Shown: positions 11,301 to 19,909 of the stretch, in pieces | How positions within the stretch are numbered: the first letter of the stretch is position 1 | Layout: every line of letters begins with the position of its first letter | Origin: Colius striatus | Taxonomy: Eukaryota > Chordata > Aves > Coliiformes > Coliidae | Direction of reading: 5' to 3' | Length of the DNA: 64,000 nt | Assembly (NCBI RefSeq): GCF_028858725.1 | Contig: NC_084776.1 | Coordinates: 310,001 to 374,000, forward strand | The notes under the pieces: model-generated | Told to the model about the DNA's origin: nothing | Seen by the model: only the letters and a program-made list of their open reading frames with translations | Databases searched by the model: none | Made by a program: the position numbers and the translations under genes

Positions 11301-13370
11301 TTCAATAGCCTATACCCTGTCCCAGCCCAGCTGTCTCACCACATACCACCAGGTGCACCCCAGCTGTAACTCTGATTTGAGTCTGTCAAACACAGCCTGA
11401 GTAACTGCTGTTTCACCTGTCAGTTTTGCAGAAAACTGAAGACTCCATGGGAGGAAGAGCAGATACAGACACCATCAGCCTTGTAAGGCACCATGACCTC
11501 ACAGAAATCACAGGACAGCACATGATCAGAACAGCCCACAATGGGACAGAAAATGCTGATTATGGATAACATGAATCACTTCAACACACCTTCACTAAGA
11601 AGGGCTCAGCTAGCACCAGCACAGATGAGAAAGAAAGGTGTGATGCAGTTTAGGGCTGTAGAGTCAAGGGAATAGCTATAAGCCAGAGGAATACAGAAAG
11701 TCATTCTCACAGTAGAGTGACTGTCGTGATTGAAAATAGATGCTTACTTCCAAACCCAGGCTACCTAAAAGACACTGGCAAGCTGTAGAAATCTACAGCT
11801 CAAGTAAAAATATTATAGACTCACTAAATAATACAGAAACCCAAAGAAAAGCCTACAAGTACCTCATCTGACAAAGCAGCAGCTGACAAGAGATACACAG
11901 CAATAACTTCCTATCAACACAAAGTGACTCAAAACAGACAAAGATGAGCAGCAAAGTAACTTTGAAAAGTGTGACACAGTGTTAAGCAGGCAAGGACTAA
12001 GCCCCTTAAATACAAGAACTTTACAAGATCACACATCTCGTAGAACAATCCTGCACCGGGGCTATAGACTTTTAATTCTGAATAACCTTGTGCTCCTATT
12101 TCCTTCCTCACATCTTTGTCTTAATTTTATTTGATCGGACTCACCTTCAAATCTAAAGATCTGACTGTGGTGTTGGAGCAAAGACCATGCAACAGAAGTT
12201 TTACACCTGAGCAGAAAAAAAAAGACAAGCTTTTTATTTCATATTTGTAACCCTCTGCCTAAGCTGGAAGAATCACAGAACGGCAGGGGTTGGAAGGGAC
12301 CTTTAGAGATCATCCAGTCCAACCCCCCTGCAGATGCAGGGTCAGGTCGCTTAGGAACGTGTCTTGAAGACCTCCAAGGAAGGAGCTTCCACAACGCCTC
12401 TGGGCAGCCTGTGCCAGGGCTCCCTCATCCTCACCGTGAAACAGTTTTTTCTTATGTTTAAGTGGAACTTTTTTGTGTTCCAGCTTCATCCCGTTACAGA
12501 AAGCATCCTTTCCATCAGCCCGCTCACAAGATGTGGCTGTGATCAAATACACAACTCGGTGAACGGTCACTTGCTGGAAAGCACAAGTCTGAACTTTCAG
12601 GGCAAGTTTTTTAACATACTCTCAGAGAAAGAGGTGCCTGGGTAGGGAACTGTGTGTCACTTTCTGCACCTTCCTAATGCAGCCACAAACATCACCCATG
12701 TCCAAACAAGCCATGGAGACAAGTGCTTGCTGGCACACTTCAGTCCTGCTCACGCAGCGGGGACGAGCAGAGACTCACGCCACCTCCTACAGGATCCCCA
12801 CCTGATGCTTGCTAGATTTAACGATCTGGTGATTAGACCTAGCAGATTGTCATCTGAATCCTCTTGTATCGGCAGCCGCCATCGACCCCATCTATTGAAG
12901 GCCAACAATAACTGACGTACTCTCTAAGACGTAAGAAAATAACCTCTGGTAACCAAGGAGCTCACGAACAGCTTCAAACTACGCCGCCCCGCCGCCGCGC
13001 AGCCTCAGGCCGGGCGCGTCCCGCAGCTCGACACACAAACGGGCCGCTCTGCAGCCGCCCCGCCCGCGAGCTGTGGCGGCTCCAGCCGGCCGCCGGGCCT
13101 CGCTGACCGCGGTACAGCCCCGCCGTCCCCGCCCGGAGAAGCCGCCGCGGCCCCGCGCCCACCTTCCTCGCTCAGGCCGCAGTCAGCGAGCGCCAGCTCG
13201 GCGAAGGGCGCGGCGCCCGGCAGCAACCGGCCCAGCGCGCCGCACGTCTCCAGCGACAGGCCCTGAGCCGCCAGGTCCAGGCGGCCGCGGCCGCCCTCCC
13301 GCAGCCGCCGCAGCACCGGCTCCTGCGGCGCCGCGCACAGCCGCGCGTAGGCCCGGCCCCACTCCTCCAT
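2317..13370 (-). CDS. LRRC45: LRRC45, leucine-rich repeat and coiled-coil centrosome linker protein (complete, 17 coding exons)
   Basis: Coding exons in order: 13370-13163, 12206-12145, 11279-11209, 10899-10721, 9429-9301, 8849-8737, 7828-7770, 7649-7572, 6843-6708, 6433-6356, 6183-6072, 5897-5827, 4949-4857, 4305-4213, 3316-3143, 3048-2901, 2513-2317. They sum to 2001 nt, or 666 residues plus stop; human LRRC45 is 670. Every junction is GT-AG and in phase. Residues about 40-215 are ribonuclease-inhibitor-like leucine-rich repeats ([28 protein letters not shown]). Residues about 217-660 are continuous heptad-rich coiled coil (for example [29 protein letters not shown]). The start is the ATG at 13370 in a strong context (GCCATGG), beginning [12 protein letters not shown] and matching the family's MEEF start. 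The family protein localises to proximal centriole ends, links with rootletin and C-Nap1 for centrosome cohesion, and supports ciliogenesis. It shares a promoter with CENPX. The exon 6 donor (GTCAGC) is off-consensus. No frameshift or premature stop was found. Confidence 0.95.
8290..8640 (-). mobile_element. CR1 LINE 3' fragment in LRRC45 intron 6
   Basis: The plus strand reads as the reverse complement of a CR1 3' end. It begins at a diverged CACAGAATGGTTTTGGTTGG motif and continues through the characteristic 'ctcttgtcctatcactt' segment to 'agtctcctctgagag'. It is diverged and truncated and has no long open frame. The element lies in the same orientation as LRRC45. Confidence 0.8.
9517..10074 (+). 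mobile_element. Solo LTR of an old avian ERVL-like endogenous retrovirus in LRRC45 intron 4
   Basis: The 558-bp segment begins TGTCCCAGTTTTGGCTGGG and ends in GGGGTTAAACCACA, so it has TG...CA termini. I recognise these edges from a widespread bird LTR family. An internal 'agtatataactgg' looks like the U3 TATA region. A 3' 'ttatctcaacccatgaggtt' stretch, close to a degraded poly(A) signal, marks R/U5. No gag, pol or env sequence flanks it, as expected of a solo LTR left by recombination. Flanking pentamers (CATCT and ATAAT) do not match, so no target-site duplication is evident, or my edges are off by a few bases. It lies antisense to LRRC45. Confidence 0.75.
12271..12500 (-). mobile_element. 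CR1 LINE 3' fragment in LRRC45 intron 1
   Basis: This is the reverse complement of a CR1 3' terminus. It starts AATCACAGAACGGCAGGGG and runs through 'ttggaagggacctttagag', 'tccaacccccctgcag' and 'ttttttcttatgtttaagtgg'. It is the same subfamily as the copies at 35734 and 59181. Similarity fades after about 12500. Confidence 0.85.
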
Positions 13371-13455
13371 GGCCGCCGCCGCGGCCGCGCTACCGCCCGC
13401 CACAGCGCAGGCGCCGCGGCCGCTTCCGCCGGGCGGGGCCGGGCCGCGCGCGGCC
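13371..13455. promoter_or_regulatory. Bidirectional LRRC45-CENPX core promoter with NRF1-type site
   Basis: Only 85 bp separate the divergent start codons, so both 5' UTRs and the core promoter must lie here or overlap the opposite coding exon. The palindromic-type GCGCAGGCGC at 13405-13414 fits the NRF1 consensus. CTTCCG at 13422-13427 resembles an ETS site and GGGCGGGGCC at 13431-13440 an Sp1 box. There is no TATA box. NRF1, ETS and Sp1 sites are typical of housekeeping bidirectional promoters. Factor binding itself is inferred. Confidence 0.75.
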
Positions 13456-14453
13456 ATGGAGCAGCGGCACAGCGGCTTCAGGAAGGTGCGGGGCGGCGGC
13501 GGCGGCTGCGGGGCGGCTGCGGGGCGGCGGCTGCGGGGCGGCGTGGGGCGGTGGCTGCGGGGCGGCGGCGGCTGCGGGGCGGGGCTGCGGGACTGCGGGG
13601 CGGCGGCGGGGCGACGTGGGGCGGCGGCTGCGGGGCGGCTGCGGGACTGCGAGGCGGCGGCTGCGGGGCGGCTGCGGGACTGCGGGGCGGCGGCTGCGGG
13701 GCGGCGAGGTCGCGCGGCCCGGGCCGCCCCCGCCACGCTCATCCGCTCTTCTCCGCGCAGGAGACCGTGGACCGGCTGCTCCGCCTCCACCTCCGGGACG
13801 GGAGGATCCGAGGTAGCGGGGCGGCCGCGGGCGGCGGCGGGGCGGGGCGGGCCACGGCCTTCCGTAAGCGCTTTGTCGTTGCAGTTAACGGCGAGGCGCA
13901 GCTGTTGATGGCCGAGATGCTGAAGGTCTTCGTCCGCGGTGAGCGTGCGGAACCTGCTCCCAGGGCTGGACCCAGGGTCGGCCGGAACTGGCACCGGGGG
14001 GCCCGTTATTGGCTCGAGGGGACACACAGCCCCCGGCTGCTGCGGCCACAGCCCTGACCCCCCTCCCTGCACCTTCCGGCGTCCCGGGACAGCCTCCCCG
14101 AGGGAGCTGGGGCTGCTGCTTCCTGCTAGTGAAAAAAAGACCCCGACACCTTGTCAGGGCCTCACAGGTAATATCTCTCAGACCCCTCTCACAACTCTTT
14201 TTGCTTGTACTGTAGAAGCAGCAGCACGAGCGGCACGCCAGGCTCAAGCAGAGGATTTGGAGAAAGTAGACATTGAGCATGTAGAGAAAGTGCTGCCACA
14301 GCTGGTATGTAACTGGAAGCTGAACTGTACTTCAACAGGATAAGGATGGAGGCTGAAGCAGCTTAATCCTCTTCCTCTCAGGAGACGTTTCAGGGACCGA
14401 GCAGACATGCTGACCGTCTTACTGCTCTCTCCTTACAGCTTCTAGATTTCTAG
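13456..14453 (+). CDS. CENPX: CENPX (MHF2/STRA13), histone-fold kinetochore and Fanconi-pathway protein (complete, 5 coding exons)
   Basis: Coding exons are 13456-13485, 13761-13812, 13885-13938, 14216-14304 and 14439-14453. They total 240 nt, or 79 residues plus stop; human CENPX is 81. The protein starts MEQRHSGFRK, continues ETVDRLLRLHLRDGRIR, VNGEAQLLMAEMLKVFV and REAAARAARQAQAEDLEKVD, and ends VLPQLLLDF, the conserved family C-terminus. The middle and C-terminal helices form a histone fold. CENP-X pairs with CENP-S. The S-X dimer joins CENP-T-W at kinetochores, and as MHF it binds FANCM to promote DNA remodelling at stalled forks. All splice sites are GT-AG. Intron 2 is only 72 nt. The start ATG has a strong context (GCCATGG) and lies 85 bp from the divergent LRRC45 start. 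Confidence 0.95.
13486..13706 (+). repeat. G-rich minisatellite in CENPX intron 1
   Basis: Immediately after the CENPX exon 1 donor, the sequence is built from variants of GCGGCTGCGGGGCG. From about 13617 a higher-order period of 33 bp appears: near-identical copies end at 13650 and 13683 with GGACTGC, and a third truncated copy runs to 13706. The G-runs are on the CENPX coding strand and would be transcribed as G-rich RNA. Long open frames across it are composition artefacts. Confidence 0.85.
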
Positions 14454-14961
14454 AGGCCTCATGAAGCACGTGTGGCCTGCCAGCTGGAGTTCCTGACCTT
14501 ACAGAGACCATCTGGCTCATCCTCAGAGTCTAGGTCTAGGAAGAAGTGTCACCTTTTTCTTTCTCTGCCAATTTTGCTTCTCTCTCCTTCACCGAGCATG
14601 ACCAAGCCCGAGGCAGCGATGCTGTCACATGCTGTTTTCGAAAAGAGGCTGCCACATGCTTGTTTGGGTTGGCCAAGTGTGTAACTGCCTTCCATTACTC
14701 CTTTAACAGTAGCCCATACTTCACAGCACGGTAAGATGCTGTTGCCTTCTCAGCTAATGTGAGAAACAGGTGCTGCTTCACAGAGGCATGGAAAGATTTA
14801 ATGTCTGGAAATGTTGTCCAGGCTTCAGGCTCTCATCACCTCAGCAGGCAGCTGTGGCAGAAACTTTAGGTCCAGCTCCAAGCCTGTCTAATGAATAGGT
14901 TGTTAACAGGAGCTTAGTCACAGGCTCTTGCCAAAAGCAGGTAACTGATCTTTATTTTATA

Positions 14962-14967
14962 AATAAA
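14962..14967 (+). terminator. CENPX: CENPX proximal poly(A) signal AATAAA
   Basis: Canonical hexamer about 510 bases after the stop codon. It is the first in the 3' UTR. Confidence 0.5.
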
Positions 14968-15106
14968 CAGTGTCTGTCCCTCACTACCTTCCAGTATTTC
15001 TCCAGGGCTGTGACATCAAAGAATGCTTGGAACCTTTTAACCATTTGATATTCTCCTCAGAAGCTGCTTCCCCTCTGCTATAAATTTGTTCTCACAAAGA
15101 AACATC

Positions 15107-15112
15107 AATAAA
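15107..15112 (+). terminator. CENPX: CENPX distal poly(A) signal AATAAA
   Basis: A second canonical hexamer, followed about 20-30 bases later by a GT-containing stretch (CCCTTGTGTAAG) that could act as the downstream element. Confidence 0.5.
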
Positions 15113-15140
15113 TTAAAACCAAGTCTCCCTCCCTTGTGTA

Positions 15141-18100
15141 AGCTCTTTGCTGCAATTAATCATTAAAAGTCAAGTTGCTTCAAAGACTTGCAAAGTTTCC
15201 CCCTCACCCACCCTCTTCTTGAAATCTTTGTAGGACGAAAGGAAAAAGGACAGAATAACAAACAGCATGTGTTAGAATCCCACATCATGGGACAGCCTGG
15301 CCCCTCAGCCAGCGGGGGGGCTGGGGGGGAAAGCTGTGAAATAAGAAACCTTACACATGTAGTCAGGACCCACACCACTGAACTGGCTTTGTTGGGAAAT
15401 ATGGAGCTGGCTGCACGAAAAGCAGCTGACACCAGCGTGTCTGCAGGACTGCAGGCTGCTGTTGGAGGGCTGCACTCTTCATGATTCGTAATAGCAAACA
15501 GTTTTTTTCCCATTGATAGCCGTAGCAGGCAGAGGCTCAGGGGGTCACTGCACTCTTTCAGCAGAGCTATCAAGGTCATCGCTCAGGACACCGGCCGCTT
15601 GGAGACTTCAACTAAAACCACAATTTAATACATGTTCTTTCTGATGACAGTACCAGCTTAAGCAGTGCCCCATTCCTCTGCCCTGCAGCCTCTTTGCCAA
15701 GGCAACTGTTTGTGCAGCTGTACAATGAAACCAGCGAAGGAACTGACCTAGTTCAGCCTTCAGCCCCACAACCATATGGTAAAAAAAGGCAACAGAAAAT
15801 ATCATCAAAGCAAGTAATACTACCTTTGAATGCTCAAAATCCCCAGAGATGAGTTCAGCTACTACACAGAAGTGGTATAGGATGAATTCCAGCTCATCAG
15901 GTATCTGCATATTGTTCTATGTCAAAGTAGGAATCCTTGTAGCAACAACCTCAGTGAAGAGCCTGCAGTTTTAAATACCAGGACATCTTCCTCTTAAATA
16001 ATTCACTCCTTTTTTGCCTTTTATATATTTCAAATCCTCATCTCTCCCCCTACTCTGAGTCCTAATGACACACAGGTCTCAGTGCTGCCACCCTAAAAAG
16101 GCTGAAGTTCTCTCCCCAACATACCTGGTTTATACACAAGGATTCTTGACTGAAGAGGATTGCTGATGTGAATGGTAGTAGTAAAGTAGTATTTTAATAA
16201 CAGCAGCTAAAACTACCTCTTCTTTGCATAAGGAAAGGGGAATTAAGTCCTCTGGTCTAGCTGTTAAGGTACCAATTTTTCACTCTCCTGAAGGAGAAGT
16301 AGATTAAATTGGGTTTGATGCATGGCAGAGTTACACAAGGGATAAGAAGGGGCACAAGTGACTGAGGTAATGCACACAGCAACATAAAGCCTCACTCAAC
16401 CCATGGAATTGCCCCAGTAATAATAATGCTGTTCAGGTCCCTGCATTTTTCCTTCTGTGTTCCAATATCAGAGGTATAGTTACAGTGCTAGCCCATTGTC
16501 AAAACTGGTGGAATCAAAATAGCTCAGCAAAGCAACATAGTGCTGTGCTCTTCAAAAAACAAGACTAGTACATCCGAAAGCAAGCTACGACCTCAGCCAG
16601 ATTGCTTGTCTTTATTCTAACCCTGTGAGTCAAAGCCACCAGCACAAGTGTATCGTCACTGGTCATTAGCTATGGCTATTAGTTGCCCCTGATATATCCT
16701 GCATAAATTCAGCAAAGCAGCCCTAGCTACAGTCTACCTCTGACTGGTGGAATGAGTAAGTCTGACATAGCACCTGAACCAGGATACAGATATTCCTGTG
16801 GAGAGTAGGCCCAGCTCATACCTGATCTGCTAAAGTAATAAACTTTAATCATTATTTTAATGGTTTTTTGTTTTGCTGTAGTGTATTTTTATAGCGTGTC
16901 AAGTGACAGAAGGGCTGACTGTCCCTGGTGGGGATGTAGAGCAGCAGCTGAACACAGTGTTCTTGCATTCCCCACTGCCAGCAGCTGCACACATTTCCTG
17001 TTTGTGTTTGGATGTCATATCAGAAATCAACATTTTTGATACAGCAGTCTGCTCCCTTCACTTTGAGTCTCCTTTTTCCTCTTCCACCTTTCTTTCATGC
17101 CTCCCCCTCCCTCTGAGTTTCTTCAAAGCATCTGGGAGCATTTGGAAGTAATTAGACCTGAAGGGAAATGTTGGCCAGGCTGTGAGACAGTGACGAGTGC
17201 CAGGAACCCTGGGTGCCCTTTCTAGTCACTTTGAAGTTCATTCAGATGGTACAAAGCTCTGTTTTGCTTTGTTGGGGAAAAAAAAAATAGGAGGAAGGGA
17301 ATGAGGCATGACAGGCCCATTGAAAAGGGAGCAGGTTCCTGCGAACTGACAGAGAAACTGAGTACCAGGGGAAGAAGCATACTATCAAAGAGACCGACAG
17401 AAAGGCCTCCCATGGCCACTCTGCTTTATTACATCTACAAATTGTGCAGATGCCCATGTAGTTCGGGGAACAATTGTCTATACAGAGAAAATGGAAAACA
17501 TGTTATTACCGTAACGTGGGACCCCAGTTGTCCAACATGAATCACTGATCCATGGAGAAGACTTCCAATAAAATACAGCACCATGGCTACTGTGGCACTA
17601 TAGAGTTCATCTCCAGTACAAGTGCAACTCTAACCAACAATGTTCATTCCCATACAACATCTACAGGAGGCAAAGGTCTGGACTAGTGCTTCCCACTCTA
17701 CACTAATTGCAGAGCAGAGCACAGCTACTCTGCCATGGAAATGCTCAAGTGATAGAAGTCCACTGATCAAAGGTCCCGTGAAGAGACCTTTTTTTACTGG
17801 ATGGAGTATTTTCCTTGCTGTAGCTGTAATTATTGATGTTAATGACACGTAGTGAAAATAAAACATGGAGCTTCTGACAGAAAAACTCCACATGCATTCA
17901 TTCCCTTCACAGATACCTGTGTTCTTTGTTAACAAGCTTCCGGTAACTGAGAACAACACAAGTGCAGTGGACCAAGAGGTTCACAGGAAAAGCCCATCTG
18001 AACTGTTTTAAGTAACCTAAGTGCTTCCTGTTCACCCACTTTCTAGACATATATGCCCAGAACTAGCAGCAGCACTAATCCCAGCCAGAGAGCAGAGAGA

Positions 18101-19809
18101 AGTCTTTTCCTAGGCAGCACAACTATAGGTAAAACTAAACCATATTGTATCTTGTTTCTAGGATTCAGACAGACAGACTCAAGTTATCTCTGAAGGCAGA
18201 ACCAGGAAAAAATGAATTTAAAGATATGCATAGAAAAAAAATCCTTCACGGAAAGTACATTTCCCCCTTAGTTCTCTATTTGTATTACTTGCATGCAACA
18301 GACCTCAAATTTAACCTCTAACTTTGCTTCTGTAGTCATGAAGATCACAAATAAGCCTTCCATTCCTCCAGAAGATGAAAGTGGCATCTGAAACAGCAAT
18401 TTTATATTTATAACTAATGTTCATATAGATTAGATCTCTCCAGGGCCACCAACAGCTTCTTACACATTCTGAAAAAGTTCCTGAGGAAAGGGGCACAGCT
18501 CACTGATCCAACAGCCCAGAATGGTTCACCTCTTCCCACCTATAAAATAAACGTAAGAGCATTAAAACACTTAGCCACCTAACTTCCACTGTATCATTTC
18601 TCAATAACATGATCTGGTTGCTGAGGGTTCTAGACCCTGCTGTGCTCAGGCCACAGTCTGGTAGCACATGAATACATGATAACTTTCAGAGCAGGGAACT
18701 TCATCCTACATATTATCAATTTGGATGTTTAGAGCATGTTATTAACCTTTCATATCAGCTGTTAATAAGTAACCTGCAGATGTAGGTGAGATGTTATTTC
18801 ATACTTTATCCAGATAATCTTTGCTCAGTTCTACTCTTCAGTGGAATGTTTCAAGCACACTGGAAACAGTAAAGATCCTGTTTCCCACACAATCTGCATC
18901 AGTATCCCAGTACCCCTCTAAACCAGACCAGACACAGCAGGGAAACACACCAACCCCCTGTTGCACCCTTCCAGCAATCATTTCACACCTTATGCTAAGC
19001 CTGCTGGAGCTGATGGCCCCACAGTATCTTCAAGAATCAAACACTAAATTTCTCACTCGGGAAGTTAACATTTGGGACTATTAGCCAGAGAATTCCATAT
19101 AATTCTTCCCGGGTTTATTGCCATTGAATATTTTGGGTTTTTTCCCTCCTCCTCTTTGTCACTGCATCAAAAAGTGAATATTGCTAATGGTTTACTTCAG
19201 GAATCCTAGTGACTTCATATTTTGTATGAATCCTCACATAAAACCACACACTATTAAAACTGTGTGAATTTGTATGAATTCTCACATAAAACCACAAGCT
19301 ACTGGTTCTGGGATGAAAAATAAGGCTGAAGTTTTCTGATCAATGTAAACCAAAAAGAATCTCTCCTAATGGAAACTTGGTTGCAATCTTAACTATGGAA
19401 AACCACTACTGTTTTGCAGTGAAGATTAAAACCAGAAAAGACCAACTCAAAAAAACCAAACCACCCCACCACACCCAAAATATCAAAAGAGAGAAAGAAA
19501 AGTACTAAACCAGACTATACCAGCAAAGGAAAAGGAACAGCAAGAGATTTAACAGATGTCACGGGCCCTTGGTATGCAGAGTATCATGCCTATTAGTATC
19601 TGAACTACACTAGCATAGCTAAGAACTCAACATGTTAAGCCTAGAATATAGTTTAAAATGCTGCAAGCGTACGGATCGGACATCAGACTCAACAATGTCC
19701 AGGGCCTGTGTTCAGGTACACATTCAGGTACTTTTCCAGTGAAGGTTGAGGTTTAAGACACAACCTGATTTGTGATTGGTTAGTGCTGAACCTGATGTCC
19801 TGCAAGCCT
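15141..19809. other. Convergent zone between CENPX and ASPSCR1; presumed ASPSCR1 last exon, 3' UTR and last intron
   Basis: The two genes point towards each other here. ASPSCR1 still needs a terminal exon of a few codons plus 3' UTR on the minus strand, and it should lie here, but I could not place it with confidence. One possibility with a good polypyrimidine acceptor is at 16287-16280, adding G-E-stop. A minus-strand ATTAAA at 15628-15623 could be a poly(A) signal. No mobile element was recognised. The minus-strand open frames at 15163-15579 and 15608-15910 match no protein I know. Confidence 0.35.
19221..19297 (+). repeat. Imperfect direct repeat, period 48 bp
   Basis: A segment of about 28 bp beginning TTTGTATGAA and ending ATAAAACCACA occurs at 19221 and again at 19269 with one mismatch. 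It looks like a local tandem duplication whose second copy has lost its end. It lies downstream of ASPSCR1 exon 15 in the last intron or 3' UTR. Confidence 0.7.
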
Positions 19810-19811
19810 TA

Positions 19812-19909
19812 TGTTGACACCTTAAAGAACATCCAACATGTTTGGCACAGAGGAACCTGTCCTTCCGGGGAGTTCAGAATGAGAAGAGTTCCCTCTGATT
19901 TCATGATAC
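19812..19909 (-). other. ASPSCR1: In-frame read-through extension of ASPSCR1 exon 15
   Basis: If the donor after LPKWLKLP (CCAG|GTATCA) is not used, the frame stays open for 33 more codons (the first includes the last exon base), beginning [10 protein letters not shown] and ending FFKVST, with the stop at 19811-19809. Mammalian TUG instead ends four residues after this point by splicing to a small last exon. The extension is therefore more likely intronic, or an alternative tail. Confidence 0.25.

Larger units (their letters stand above)
12970..13960. promoter_or_regulatory. CpG island at the LRRC45/CENPX head-to-head promoter
   Basis: CpG-dense, G+C-rich sequence begins near 12970 in LRRC45 intron 1. 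It spans LRRC45 exon 1, the 85-bp inter-ATG gap, CENPX exons 1-3 and their introns, and fades after 13960. The two start codons (13370 minus, 13456 plus) face away from each other inside it. Confidence 0.8.
14454..15140 (+). other. CENPX: CENPX 3' untranslated region (inferred)
   Basis: Runs from the stop codon to just past the second AATAAA. No repeat or additional exon was recognised. The exact end depends on which poly(A) signal is used. Confidence 0.5.

Noticed and set aside
13005..14072. 355-codon minus-strand open frame overlapping CENPX and LRRC45 exon 1
   Set aside because: Only its LRRC45 exon 1 part is real. The rest is proline/arginine/serine-rich translation of CpG-island and minisatellite DNA.
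15163..15579. 138-codon minus-strand open frame in the CENPX/ASPSCR1 convergent zone
   Set aside because: No recognisable family, no splice link to ASPSCR1 in phase, and a length possible by chance.
15608..15910. 100-codon minus-strand open frame with a hydrophobic segment
   Set aside because: Looked exon-like at DELEFILYHFCVVAEL with a GTAGTA donor, but I know no matching protein, and the in-phase join from ASPSCR1 exon 15 gives an immediate stop.
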